Below, one piece after another: positions 10,306-18,769 of a stretch of DNA of 61,475 nt; position 1 is the stretch's first letter; each line of letters opens with the position of its first letter. The position numbers were made by a program, and so were the translations under genes. The stretch is from Acidovorax sp. FJL06. Its GTDB lineage: Bacteria > Pseudomonadota > Gammaproteobacteria > Burkholderiales > Burkholderiaceae_C. A model generated the notes under the pieces. It worked only from the letters and a program-made list of their open reading frames with translations, was not told the DNA's origin and ran no database searches. The stretch is from NCBI RefSeq assembly GCF_003852545.1, contig NZ_QAJR01000016.1, positions 1-61,475 on the forward strand, read 5' to 3'.

Positions 10306-11958
10306 ATGAAGCATCTCCTCAATCTCCTGGCAGCCGTGTCGCTGCTGATCTGGGGCACCCATCTGGTGCGCACCGGCATCCTGAGCGTGTTTGGCGCCAA
10401 CCTGCGCCAGCTGATTGCCCACAGCGTCAGCAGCCGGTTCACGGCCGTGCTCTCGGGCATCGGGGTGACGGCCGTGGTGCAGTCCAGCACCGCCACGGCG
10501 CTCATCGTGTCCTCGTTCGTGGGTCAGGGCCTGGTCGGCCTGCCCGCCGCGCTGGCGGTGATGCTGGGGGCCGACGTGGGCACCAGCGTGATGGCGGTGG
10601 TGTTCTCGATGGACCTGTCCTGGCTGTCGCCGCTGCTGATCTTTGTGGGCGTGGTGCTGTTCACCGCGCGCAAGGGCACGGCCGTGGGCCGCGTGGGGCG
10701 GGTGCTCATCGGCCTGGGCCTGATGCTGCTGGCGCTGCGCCTGATCACCGAATCCACCACCGTGCTCACCCAGTCGCCCACGGTGCGCACGCTGCTCTCG
10801 GCCCTCACCAGCGACCTGCTGCTGGAGATCTTCACCGGCGGCGTGCTGGCCATCGTGGCCTATTCGAGCCTGGCCACGGTGCTGCTCACGGCCGCGCTGG
10901 CGGGCTCGGGCGGCATCCCGGCCGACGTGGCGCTGGGCCTGGTGCTGGGCGCCAACCTGGGCAGCGGCGTGCTGGCCGTGCTGACCACCATGAAGGCCGA
11001 CGTGCAGACGCGCCAGGTGCCGCTGGGCAACCTGTTCTTCAAGACCATTGGCGTGGTCATCATGGCGCCGCTCACCGGCCTGTGGCTGCAGCATGTGCGG
11101 CCCTATGTGCCAGAAACCGCCGCGCTGGTGGTGCTGTTCCACCTGGCCTTCAACCTCGTGGTGGGCATCGTCTGCATCGGCCTCACCGGCACGGTGGCCC
11201 GCACCGTGCAGCGCCTGCTGCCGTCGGAAAAGTCACAGGCCGCCGGTACCCGGCCGCAGCACCTGGACCCTTCGGCCCTGGCCACGCCCTCGCTGGCCAT
11301 CTCCTGCGCCGCGCGCGAGGCCCTGCACCAGGCGGATGTGGTCGAGTCCATGCTGCTGGGCCTGCACAAGGTCATCCAGACCGACAACCTCCAGCTCGCC
11401 GAAGACCTGCGCAAGCTCGACGATGAGGTGGACGGCCTGTACTCGGCCATCAAGTACTACATGACCAAGATCTCGCGCGAGGCCCTGGACGAGCGCGAGG
11501 GCCGGCGCTGGGCCGACATCATCAGCTTCACGATCAACATGGAGCAGATCGGCGACATCATCGAGCGCGTGCTCATCGACATCGAGGACAAGAAGATCAA
11601 GAAGGGCCGCCAGTTCTCCGAAGCCGGCATGGAAGAGATCAACGAGCTGCACGCCCGCCTGATCGACAACCTGCGGCTGGCCATGAGCGTGTTTTTGAAC
11701 GGCAGCGTGCGCGATGCGCAAAAGCTGCTGGAAGAGAAGGCGCGCTTTCGCGACCTGGAGCACGCCTATTCGGCCACCCACCTGGCGCGCCTGTCCGACA
11801 ACACGGTGCAGAGCATCGAGACCAGCTCGCTGCACATTGACCTGATCAGCGAGCTCAAGCGCATCAACTCGCTGCTGTGCTCGGTGGCCTATCCCATCCT
11901 GGAATCGGCCGGTGCGCTGGCCCCCAGCCGGCTGCGCACGCTGAACGATCAGGCTTGA
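10306..11958 (+). CDS. Na/Pi cotransporter family protein with PhoU-like domain
   Basis: A 550-residue membrane protein. The N-terminal half has about eight to nine hydrophobic segments and the two inverted Na/Pi-cotransporter repeats, with QSSTATALIVSSFVGQGLV in the first and a YSSLATVLLTAALAGSG counterpart in the second. The C-terminal 200 residues are a PhoU-like helical domain (ALHQADVVESMLLGLHKVIQ, INMEQIGDIIERVLIDIEDK). I chose the ATG at 10306 because the membrane domain starts there; the open frame extends upstream into low-complexity intergenic sequence. Related proteins act as phosphate exporters or sodium-driven phosphate symporters. Confidence 0.9.
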   Translation: MKHLLNLLAAVSLLIWGTHLVRTGILSVFGANLRQLIAHSVSSRFTAVLSGIGVTAVVQSSTATALIVSSFVGQGLVGLPAALAVMLGADVGTSVMAVVFSMDLSWLSPLLIFVGVVLFTARKGTAVGRVGRVLIGLGLMLLALRLITESTTVLTQSPTVRTLLSALTSDLLLEIFTGGVLAIVAYSSLATVLLTAALAGSGGIPADVALGLVLGANLGSGVLAVLTTMKADVQTRQVPLGNLFFKTIGVVIMAPLTGLWLQHVRPYVPETAALVVLFHLAFNLVVGIVCIGLTGTVARTVQRLLPSEKSQAAGTRPQHLDPSALATPSLAISCAAREALHQADVVESMLLGLHKVIQTDNLQLAEDLRKLDDEVDGLYSAIKYYMTKISREALDEREGRRWADIISFTINMEQIGDIIERVLIDIEDKKIKKGRQFSEAGMEEINELHARLIDNLRLAMSVFLNGSVRDAQKLLEEKARFRDLEHAYSATHLARLSDNTVQSIETSSLHIDLISELKRINSLLCSVAYPILESAGALAPSRLRTLNDQA

Positions 11959-11973
11959 AGCCTTTTTGGCCTC

Positions 11974-12018
11974 TGGCGCTTACCAGAAAAGCGCTAGAAG
12001 CTATGTTTTAGATAGCAG
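11974..12018. repeat. dispersed short palindromic element (tagcgctt family)
   Basis: The core tggcgctt-accagaa-aagcgcta (11974-11996) has 8-nt arms around a 7-nt loop, followed by gaagctatgttttagatagc. The layout matches the copy after trpS. It fills the convergent gap between the Na/Pi symporter and the bile-acid-symporter gene and slightly overlaps the latter's stop codon. Confidence 0.6.
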
Positions 12019-13006
12019 AATCGCCCGACTGGTTGCGCCGCGCATAGCGCTGGGCCAGCACCGCGCACACCATCAGCTGCATCTGGTGAAACACCATGAT
12101 GGGCAGCACGATGGCCCCCACGGCGTGCGATGCAAACAGCACCTTGGCCATGGGCACGCCGCTGGCCAGGCTCTTCTTGGAGCCGCAGAACACCAGGGTG
12201 ATCTCGTCCTCGGTCGAAAAACCCATGTGCCGCGCCGCCCAGGTGGTCACGCCCAGCGCCAGGGCCAGCAGCACCGCGCACACGGCCACCAGGCCCAGCA
12301 GCGCAGGCAGGGGCAACTGCCGCCACAGCCCCTGCACCACGGCCGCGCTGAAGGCGGTGTACACCACGAGCAGGATGGAGCCCTGGTCCACATAGCGCAG
12401 CGCGGCCGCGCGGCGCCGCACAAAACCGCCGATCCACGGCCGCAGCAGGTGGCCCGCCACAAACGGCACCAGCAACTGCAGCATGATGCGGCCGATGTTG
12501 GCCAACGCGCCCTGCGGGGCGGCGGCGGCTTGCGCCTGCGCTTCGGGCAACAGCAGGCCCACCAGCAGCGGCGTGATCACGATGCCCAGCAAGGTGGAGG
12601 CCGACGCGCTGCAGATGGCCGCCGGCATGTTGCCCCGCGCCACGGCGGTGAATGCAATGGCCGACTGCACCGTGGCCGGCAGCACACACAGATACAGCAC
12701 ACCCGTGTAGAGCCCCGGCGTCACCAGCGGCAGCAGCACGGGTTTCAGCAGCCAGCCCAGCAACGGGAACAGCACGAAGGTGGTGCCCACCACCACCAGG
12801 TGCAGCCGCCAGTGCGACAGCCCCGCGACGATGGCATCGCGCGAGAGCTTGGCACCGTGCAGAAAGAACAGCAGCGCCACGGCCGCCACGGTGATGGACT
12901 CAAGCAGCCGGGCGGCAGCGCCCGAGGCCGGCAGCACGCTGGCCAGGGCCACCGTGCCCAGCAGGGCCAGGGTGAAGTTGTCAGGAAGAAAACGGGAACG
13001 GGCCAT
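12008..13006 (-). CDS. bile acid:sodium symporter family protein (SBF-like)
   Basis: A 332-residue inner-membrane protein with nine to ten hydrophobic helices, starting MARSRFLPDNFTLALLGTVALA. Family motifs include LFFLHGAKLSRDAI, the conserved PATVQSAIAFTAVARGN turn, and ITLVFCGSKKSLASGVPMAK near the C-terminus, typical of the SBF-like (YfeH/DUF4137) branch. Substrates of this branch are organic anions but not defined here. It is divergent from a LysR regulator, with a palindromic operator between, so control by that regulator is likely. Confidence 0.88.
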   Translation of the reverse strand: MARSRFLPDNFTLALLGTVALASVLPASGAAARLLESITVAAVALLFFLHGAKLSRDAIVAGLSHWRLHLVVVGTTFVLFPLLGWLLKPVLLPLVTPGLYTGVLYLCVLPATVQSAIAFTAVARGNMPAAICSASASTLLGIVITPLLVGLLLPEAQAQAAAAPQGALANIGRIMLQLLVPFVAGHLLRPWIGGFVRRRAAALRYVDQGSILLVVYTAFSAAVVQGLWRQLPLPALLGLVAVCAVLLALALGVTTWAARHMGFSTEDEITLVFCGSKKSLASGVPMAKVLFASHAVGAIVLPIMVFHQMQLMVCAVLAQRYARRNQSGDSAI

Positions 13007-13087
13007 GGAACACCAGAAGAAGCCGGCCGCAAAAACCGGACGAAAAAGACACACAGGGGGTCGAAGGCGCTATTGGAATCGCGGTGG

Positions 13088-13112
13088 ATTTCAAAGAGAA
13101 ATGGATTTCTCT
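13088..13112. promoter_or_regulatory. probable LysR-type operator
   Basis: Three alternating half-sites are visible: ATTTC (13088-13092), GAAAT (13098-13102) and ATTTC (13105-13109). The first two form a T-N11-A LysR box. The last two sit in the perfect palindrome AGAGAAAT-GG-ATTTCTCT (13095-13112). The site is 23-47 bases upstream of the lysR-type gene and about 80-105 bases upstream of the divergent symporter gene, the usual place for an autoregulating LysR operator. Confidence 0.62.
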
Positions 13113-13134
13113 GATAGATTTATGATTCGAGCGC

Positions 13135-14037
13135 ATGAATGTCACCCTGCGCCAACTGCATGTGTTTCAGTCCGTGGCCGCCACGCGCAACTTCAGCCGC
13201 ACCGGCGACGCCGTGGGCCTGACCCAGCCGGCGGTGAGCCGCTGCATCACCGAGCTGGAGGCGCAGATGGGCCTGCAGCTGCTCAACCGCACCACGCGCG
13301 AAGTGACGCTGACGGATGCGGGCCAGCGACTGGCCGCCCGCCTGCCGCGCGTGCTGGAAGAGCTGGAAAACACCTTGCAGGACGTGCAGGAGATGGCCAC
13401 CGAGCGGCGCGGCCGCGTGCGGGTGGCCAGCAGCCCGACGCTGTCGGCCAACCTGCTGCCCGACTGCATTGCCGAGGCCCAGGTGCGCCTGCCCGGGCTG
13501 GAGCTGGTGCTGCTGGACCGCATCCAGAGCGCGGTGCTGGCCAGCGTGCTGTCGGGCGAGGTGGACTTTGGCGTGGTGATCGACCCCGGCGAGCGCGACG
13601 CGCTGCACTGCGAAACCATCCTCACCGAACCCTTTTGCCTGGCCTGCCCACCCGGGCACCGGCTGGCGCGCAAGCGGCAGGTGCGCTGGACCGACCTGCA
13701 GGGCGAGCCCCTGGTGCTGCTGGACCATGAATCCGGCAGCCGCCGCCTGATCGACCGCGCTCTGGCCGCGCACGGCGTGGCGTGCACCGTGGCACAAGAG
13801 GTGGGCCACCCCACCACCATCTTCCGCATGCTGGATGCAGGCCTGGGCATCTCCGTCATCCCCACCCTGGCCCTGCCCCCGGAAGGCCTGGCCCGGCTGG
13901 CCGTGCGCCCCCTGGTGCCCCGCGTGGACCGCGAGGTCATGCTGGTGCACCGCCGCCACCGCGCGCTGTCGCCCATCGCACAGGCCGCGTGGGACCTGGT
14001 GAAAACAGTGGCGGCGCAGCGGCCTGCGGCGGGCTGA
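13135..14037 (+). CDS. LysR family transcriptional regulator
   Basis: A 300-residue LysR protein. The N-terminal winged helix-turn-helix is canonical (LRQLHVFQSVAATRNFSRT, then LTQPAVSRCITELEAQMGLQLL and TDAGQRLA), and the remaining 210 residues form the periplasmic-binding-like effector domain. It is divergent from the SBF-like symporter and carries a matching palindrome just upstream, so it probably controls that transporter and itself. The effector is unknown. Confidence 0.92.
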   Translation: MNVTLRQLHVFQSVAATRNFSRTGDAVGLTQPAVSRCITELEAQMGLQLLNRTTREVTLTDAGQRLAARLPRVLEELENTLQDVQEMATERRGRVRVASSPTLSANLLPDCIAEAQVRLPGLELVLLDRIQSAVLASVLSGEVDFGVVIDPGERDALHCETILTEPFCLACPPGHRLARKRQVRWTDLQGEPLVLLDHESGSRRLIDRALAAHGVACTVAQEVGHPTTIFRMLDAGLGISVIPTLALPPEGLARLAVRPLVPRVDREVMLVHRRHRALSPIAQAAWDLVKTVAAQRPAAG

Positions 14038-14091
14038 CGCGGTGGCCGTCTTCGGGCGGGGCCGACGAGCCCAGTGAAACGCGGTCGCGGT

Positions 14092-15579
14092 TCAGCGCAG
14101 CAGCGCCAGCACCCCTTGGGGCAGCTGGTTGGCCTGGGCCACCATCGCCGTGCCGGCTTGTTGCAGGATCTGCGAGCGTGAGAGGTTGGCCGTTTCTGCA
14201 GCGAAGTCCGCATCCAGAATGCGGCTGCGCGAAGAAGACAGGTTTTCCGAGGTGACTTGCAGGTTGCTGATCGAGGTTTCAAAGCGCGATTGCAGGGCGC
14301 CCAGCTTGGCGCGTTCGCCGTTGATGAAGCTCAGGGCCGAGTCCACGGTCTTGAGCGCGTTGGTGGCATTGGCGAACGTGGTGACATCCAGATTGGCGAC
14401 CGTCTGCAGCGTGGATCCGGCGCTGGTGAACTGATTGCTGGCCGAGGTGACGGCGAAGGATTTTTCCGAGTCCAGCGTGATGTAGCCACCGGTGGTCACC
14501 TTCCAATCGACACCTGGGGTAAACATTATTTGTGTTGCACCAAATGCAACTCCGGCAGCGTCGTAGGCCTGCACGCTGGTGTTGTCCGCGTTGTCCGCGG
14601 AACTTTCACCCACCGTGATGTTATTGCCCGTGGTGTTCGTCAAAATCACCTGGGTTCCATCCGCACTAAGGGCTGCATTGATGCCGGTTTTAGCCGATTG
14701 ATCATTGATGGCCGATACCGCCGCCGACAATCGGTCAGTCCCCGTGGCCGACGTCAACGTAAATGAGACCGTACGTGGCGACCCCACGTTGTCACCCTCG
14801 ATGAAATAGGTATAGGAGCCCACTGCGGCCATACCTGACATACGCACCTCCGTGCGCGCCGTAGCGGTAACTCCGGTGGTGGACTTGAGCGCATTGATTT
14901 GATCGGCCGTGGCCTTTGCTGTTGCTTGCGAGGCCACGGAAAGTGTGCCTGTGCCCAAGTAGCCGCTGATGGAAACCGCACCGGATGTCACGCCATTGAC
15001 ACTGGCACCTATCAAACCCGCTCCCACCGCCCCAAACCCCGCGCCGTTGGCAGCCAGATTTTGGTTGTTTCCGTACACACTGGTGCGCAGGTTGCCCGTG
15101 GCCGCCACAATGGTCTGGTTGGCGTTGGCGCCCACCTGGAACTGCTGTGTGCCAAACGAACCGTCCAGCAGCTTGGCGCCATTGAATTCCGTGGTTTGCG
15201 AGATGCGGTCCAGTTCGGACACGAGCTGGCCCACTTCCGACTGCAGCGCCTGGCGGTCACCCGCACTGTTGGAGGCATTGGCCGACTGCACGGCCAACTC
15301 GCGCACCCGCTGCAGGATGTCGCCCGACGCCTTGAGCGCGCCTTCAGCGGTCTGCGCCAGGGAGATACCGTCGTTGGCGTTGCGCACCGCCTGGTTCAGG
15401 CCACGGATCTGGCTGGTGAAACGCTCCGAGATGGCCAAACCAGCCGCGTCGTCCTTGGCGCTGTTGATGCGCAGGCCCGACGACAGGCGCTGGATGGACG
15501 TATTGAGGGAAGTCTGGCTCATGCCCAGATTACGCTGGGCGGTGAGCGAAGCCACATTGGTGTTGATGGTCGAAGCCAT
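14092..15579 (-). CDS. fliC: flagellin
   Basis: A 495-residue flagellin, the filament subunit exported by the flagellar type III apparatus. The conserved D0/D1 N-terminus ([20 protein letters not shown] through [19 protein letters not shown]) and C-terminus ([20 protein letters not shown] through [11 protein letters not shown]) are intact. The middle about 220 residues form a variable Ser/Thr/Gly-rich outer domain whose DNA is visibly less GC-rich than its neighbours. I took the ATG at 15577-15579, which matches the universal flagellin start; the frame upstream is non-coding. A sigma-28 promoter lies at 15656-15682. No other flagellar gene is in the window. Confidence 0.96.
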   Translation of the reverse strand: MASTINTNVASLTAQRNLGMSQTSLNTSIQRLSSGLRINSAKDDAAGLAISERFTSQIRGLNQAVRNANDGISLAQTAEGALKASGDILQRVRELAVQSANASNSAGDRQALQSEVGQLVSELDRISQTTEFNGAKLLDGSFGTQQFQVGANANQTIVAATGNLRTSVYGNNQNLAANGAGFGAVGAGLIGASVNGVTSGAVSISGYLGTGTLSVASQATAKATADQINALKSTTGVTATARTEVRMSGMAAVGSYTYFIEGDNVGSPRTVSFTLTSATGTDRLSAAVSAINDQSAKTGINAALSADGTQVILTNTTGNNITVGESSADNADNTSVQAYDAAGVAFGATQIMFTPGVDWKVTTGGYITLDSEKSFAVTSASNQFTSAGSTLQTVANLDVTTFANATNALKTVDSALSFINGERAKLGALQSRFETSISNLQVTSENLSSSRSRILDADFAAETANLSRSQILQQAGTAMVAQANQLPQGVLALLR

Positions 15580-15655
15580 TGCCTGTCCCTCAGCCTGCAT
15601 TGCAGGGCATTCTTCTGGTTGCTGGGGCCGCATGGCGCATGCGGCGCTTGGCTTC

Positions 15656-15682
15656 TTTTCGGCGGGGACGCAATGAACTTGA
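15656..15682 (-). promoter_or_regulatory. sigma-28 (FliA) promoter of fliC
   Basis: On the minus strand the sequence reads TCAAGTTC, an 11-base spacer, then GCCGAAAA, against the FliA consensus TAAAGTTT-N11-GCCGATAA (13 of 16 positions, exact spacing). It would give a 5' leader of about 65-70 bases before the flagellin start codon. Confidence 0.8.
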
Positions 15683-15823
15683 GGTCTAGCACTAGGCACG
15701 GCTGTCGGCCGCAGCGCCATGGGCCGCCATTTTTGGAGCGGGAAGCGCCTCTATCGCAACACCATCAATGGTTTATTGCTATCGAAATTAGTGTTTCTTA
15801 TTTTCTTTGGATAACCGCTTTTC

Positions 15824-15857
15824 GGCACGCCGGGCGTCCAGCGCCGCCCGGCGTGCC
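15824..15857 (-). terminator. strong hairpin after the NUDIX gene
   Basis: A perfect 13-bp inverted repeat (ggcacgccgggcg and cgcccggcgtgcc) with an 8-nt loop begins 6 bases after the NUDIX stop codon. There is no U-run on the minus strand after the stem, so it may stop transcription with Rho or only protect the mRNA end. Confidence 0.45.
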
Positions 15858-15863
15858 AGCGAT

Positions 15864-16697
15864 CTACACCCCCAGAAACCCGGCAATCACCAGGCCTGCT
15901 TCCAGCGTGAACAGGCCCTGGGCCACCTGCGCGCGCAGCGCCGCCAGCGGCAGCAGGTCAAAACGCTCGACCTCGCCATCCTGGTTGCAAGGCTCCATGC
16001 CGCCCGGCACCTGGGCGCAGAACCAGTCGATGCGCTCGCGCATGTAGCCCGCGCCGCCGCCTTCGCGACTGGGGCGGCTGAAATCCACATGGCCGCCATG
16101 GCGCAGGCCGTGCAGGGCCTCCACCCGCAGGCCCGCCTCTTCCCAGGTTTCGCGCGCCAGCGCCTGGGGCCGCGAGTCGGCGGCCGAGACCATGCCGCCC
16201 ATGAGCGTGTCCCACAGGCCGGGGTTGTTGGGTTTGCTCATCGAGCGCTTTTGCACCCACATGCGGCCGTCGGGTGCCAGGCCCACCAGGTGGACGGCGC
16301 GGGTGGCGATGCCCAGCACCCGCACGGCGCCGCGCTCCACGGTGCCCACGACCTCGCCAGCGGGGTTGCACACGGCCAGCTGTTCATCGCGCCAGGGGCC
16401 GCACAGGCCGGCGTCGCGCAAGGCGGCGGCCAGGGTGTTGAGCGCATCGGTGGTGGCATCCACCGGCACATCGAGGTGCCATGCCGCGGCGCCAGAATGC
16501 TCCTGATTCAATAGCTGGTAGCGCTTATCAGTCAAGCGACAGAGGCTGATTTGACTCAAAAACCCCTCCACCATCGACCCCACGACCTGGCCTGCCACCA
16601 CCAGGGCCTGGCGGGGCTGTGCGGGCGGGCGCTGGGCGGCCTCCCGCGCGCCAGCCAGCCATGCCTCGAAAGACGGGTTCTGCACGGCGTGGCTCAC
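15864..16697 (-). CDS. NUDIX hydrolase with N-terminal DUF4743 domain
   Basis: A 277-residue protein with an N-terminal DUF4743-like region (about 1-125) and a NUDIX domain. The Nudix box lies at about 167-190 (GGMVSAADSRPQALARETWE then EAGL). It keeps the RE..EE..G core, but the first glutamate is Asp. This domain pair occurs in Tnr3-like thiamine-diphosphate hydrolases. The GTG start overlaps the quinone-reductase stop by three bases, so the two are coupled. Residues about 49-66 are encoded by a copy of the dispersed tagcgctt element, which suggests the repeat was inserted in frame. Confidence 0.85.
   Translation of the reverse strand: MSHAVQNPSFEAWLAGAREAAQRPPAQPRQALVVAGQVVGSMVEGFLSQISLCRLTDKRYQLLNQEHSGAAAWHLDVPVDATTDALNTLAAALRDAGLCGPWRDEQLAVCNPAGEVVGTVERGAVRVLGIATRAVHLVGLAPDGRMWVQKRSMSKPNNPGLWDTLMGGMVSAADSRPQALARETWEEAGLRVEALHGLRHGGHVDFSRPSREGGGAGYMRERIDWFCAQVPGGMEPCNQDGEVERFDLLPLAALRAQVAQGLFTLEAGLVIAGFLGV
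16507..16541. repeat. dispersed short element inside the NUDIX coding sequence
   Basis: The sequence aatagctggtagcgctt-atcagtc-aagcgaca has the same arm-loop-arm layout (8, 7 and 8 bases, with two arm mismatches) as the intergenic copy at 51104-51126. On the minus strand it is translated as about CRLTDKRYQLLN. Confidence 0.6.
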
Positions 16698-17677
16698 AGC
16701 GTGAGGATGGTGCAGCCCGTGGTCTTGCGCGCCTCCAGGTCGCGGTGGGCCTGCTGCACCTCGGCCAGGGGGTAGCGCTGGTCAATGTGAATCTTCACTT
16801 GCCCGCTGGCCACCACGGCAAACAGCTCGTCGGCCATGGCCTGCGTGCTTTCGCGCGTGGCGATGTGGGTGAACAGTGTCTGGCGCGTGATGTAGAGCGA
16901 GCCCTTGGCCCCGAGCGCGCCCGGCGCAAACGGCGGCACGGGCCCCGAAGCGTTGCCGAAGCTGGCCATCAGGCCAAAGGGCCGCAGGCAGTCGAGCGAC
17001 TTGTCCCAGGTGTCCTTGCCCACCGAGTCGTAGACCACCTTCACACCCTTTCCGCCGGTGATCTCTTTCACGCGGGCCGCAAAATCCTCTTGGTTGTAGT
17101 TGATGGCATGGGCCGCACCGTTGCCCCGCACCAGTTGGCACTTGGCATCACTGCCCGCCGTGCCGATAAGTTGCAGGCCCAGGGCCTTGGCCCATTGCGT
17201 GGCGATGAGGCCCACGCCCCCAGCGGCGGCATGGAAGAGCACATGGTCGCCCGGCTGCAGGCCTTCCACGGGCAGCGTCTTCTTGAGCAGGTACTGCGCC
17301 GTCAGGCCCTTGAGCATCATGGCCGCGCCGGTCTCGAAGCTGATGGCGTCGGGCAGCTTGCACACGCATTTGGCGGGCATCACGCGGACCTCGCAATACG
17401 CCCCCGGCGGGTTGCTGGCATAGGCGGCGCGGTCGCCCACCTGCAGGTGCGTGACGCCCTCGCCCACGGCCTCGATCACGCCCGCGCCTTCCATGCCGAT
17501 GGTGGCAGGCATGCTGAGCGGATACAGGCCGGTGCGGTGGTACACGTCGATGAAATTGAGGCCAATGGCGTGGTGGCGGATGCGGACTTCGCCGGGGCCG
17601 GGCGCGCCCACGGTCACATCGACCACCTGGAGTTCTTCGGGGCCGCCGTGCTGGCGGATCTGGACGGCGAGGGTCAT
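16694..17677 (-). CDS. qor: NADPH:quinone oxidoreductase (zeta-crystallin type)
   Basis: A 327-residue zinc-independent medium-chain dehydrogenase/reductase. Motifs include GLNFIDVYHRTGLYP, IGMEGAGVIEAVGEGV and the Rossmann AAAGGVGLIATQWAKALG; the zinc-ligand cysteines of alcohol dehydrogenases are absent. Family members reduce quinones with NADPH, often one electron at a time. The start is the ATG at 17675-17677, preceded by aggaga on the minus strand. The NUDIX gene is coupled downstream. Confidence 0.9.
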   Translation of the reverse strand: MTLAVQIRQHGGPEELQVVDVTVGAPGPGEVRIRHHAIGLNFIDVYHRTGLYPLSMPATIGMEGAGVIEAVGEGVTHLQVGDRAAYASNPPGAYCEVRVMPAKCVCKLPDAISFETGAAMMLKGLTAQYLLKKTLPVEGLQPGDHVLFHAAAGGVGLIATQWAKALGLQLIGTAGSDAKCQLVRGNGAAHAINYNQEDFAARVKEITGGKGVKVVYDSVGKDTWDKSLDCLRPFGLMASFGNASGPVPPFAPGALGAKGSLYITRQTLFTHIATRESTQAMADELFAVVASGQVKIHIDQRYPLAEVQQAHRDLEARKTTGCTILTL

Positions 17678-17830
17678 GGCAAAAGCTCTCCTGTGTACGT
17701 GGGTGACAAACGGCGGCCATCCTGCCATGAATCGTGTGTCCGCGCCGCCCGCCGAAATGGGGCCGGCGCGCCCCAGGGACTTGTGGCCCGGCGCGGCAAG
17801 GCACGGCCTGCGCCGTTACAGTGCAGCCCC

Positions 17831-18730
17831 ATGACTCACAAACTCACACCCGGCACGGCCGTGCTGCTGGTGATTCCGCCCCTGCTGTGGGCTGGCAACG
17901 CCGTCACGGGGCGGCTGGTGCATGACCTGATCCCGCCCATCACGCTCAACTTCATCCGCTGGGTGCTGGCTTTTTTCATCCTTCTGCCGCTGGCGCATGG
18001 CGTGCTGCGTGCAAACAGCCCGCTGTGGCCCCACTGGCGCCGCTATGCGCTGCTGGGGCTATTGGGCATCGGGGCCTACAACGCGCTGCAGTACATGGCG
18101 CTGCAGACCTCCACGCCCATCAACGTGACCCTGGTGGGCTCCAGCATGCCGGTGTGGATGCTGGCCGTGGGGGCGCTGTTTTTTGGCGCGACCGTCACGC
18201 GGCGCCAGGTGGCGGGTGCGCTGCTGTCGATGTGCGGCGTGCTCTTGGTGCTGAGCCGGGGCGAGTGGGCGCAGCTGCTGGCGTTCCGCCTGGTGCCGGG
18301 TGATGTGTTCATGCTGTTGGCCACCATCTCGTGGGCGTTCTACAGCTGGCTGCTGGCACGCACCAGCGAGCCCGGCAGCATCCGGGGCGACTGGGCGGCC
18401 TTCCTGATGGCGCAGATGGTGTTTGGTCTGGCCTGGTCGGGCAGCTTTGCCGGCGCCGAATGGGCCAGCGGCCGCACGCAGATCGCGTGGGGCTGGCCGC
18501 TGGTGGCGGCCCTGGCCTTCATCGCCGTGGGCCCGGCGGTGCTGGCCTACCGCTGCTGGGGTGTGGGGGTGCAGCGGGCGGGGCCTGCGGTGGCGGGCTT
18601 TTTTGTGAACCTCACGCCGCTGTTCGCGGGGCTGCTGTCCGCAGCGTTTCTGGGCGAAACGCCCCAGGCGTTCCACGGTGTGGCCTTCGCGCTGATCGTG
18701 GGGGGCATTGTGGTGTCGTCGCGGCGCTGA
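17831..18730 (+). CDS. EamA/DMT family transporter
   Basis: A 299-residue inner-membrane protein with about ten hydrophobic helices in two EamA repeats; the first carries PLLWAGNAVTGRLVHDLIPP and ALQTSTPINVTLVGSSMPVW, the second ISWAFYSWLLAR and FFVNLTPLFAGLLSAAFLGE. EamA carriers export amino acids or other small metabolites, but the substrate is not readable here. The start is the first ATG before the first helix; an upstream open frame is shadow sequence. It is divergent from qor. Confidence 0.88.
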   Translation: MTHKLTPGTAVLLVIPPLLWAGNAVTGRLVHDLIPPITLNFIRWVLAFFILLPLAHGVLRANSPLWPHWRRYALLGLLGIGAYNALQYMALQTSTPINVTLVGSSMPVWMLAVGALFFGATVTRRQVAGALLSMCGVLLVLSRGEWAQLLAFRLVPGDVFMLLATISWAFYSWLLARTSEPGSIRGDWAAFLMAQMVFGLAWSGSFAGAEWASGRTQIAWGWPLVAALAFIAVGPAVLAYRCWGVGVQRAGPAVAGFFVNLTPLFAGLLSAAFLGETPQAFHGVAFALIVGGIVVSSRR

Positions 18731-18769
18731 GGGACTGCGGGGCCGCCATCAAAGCCTGTGCCCCGGCCC

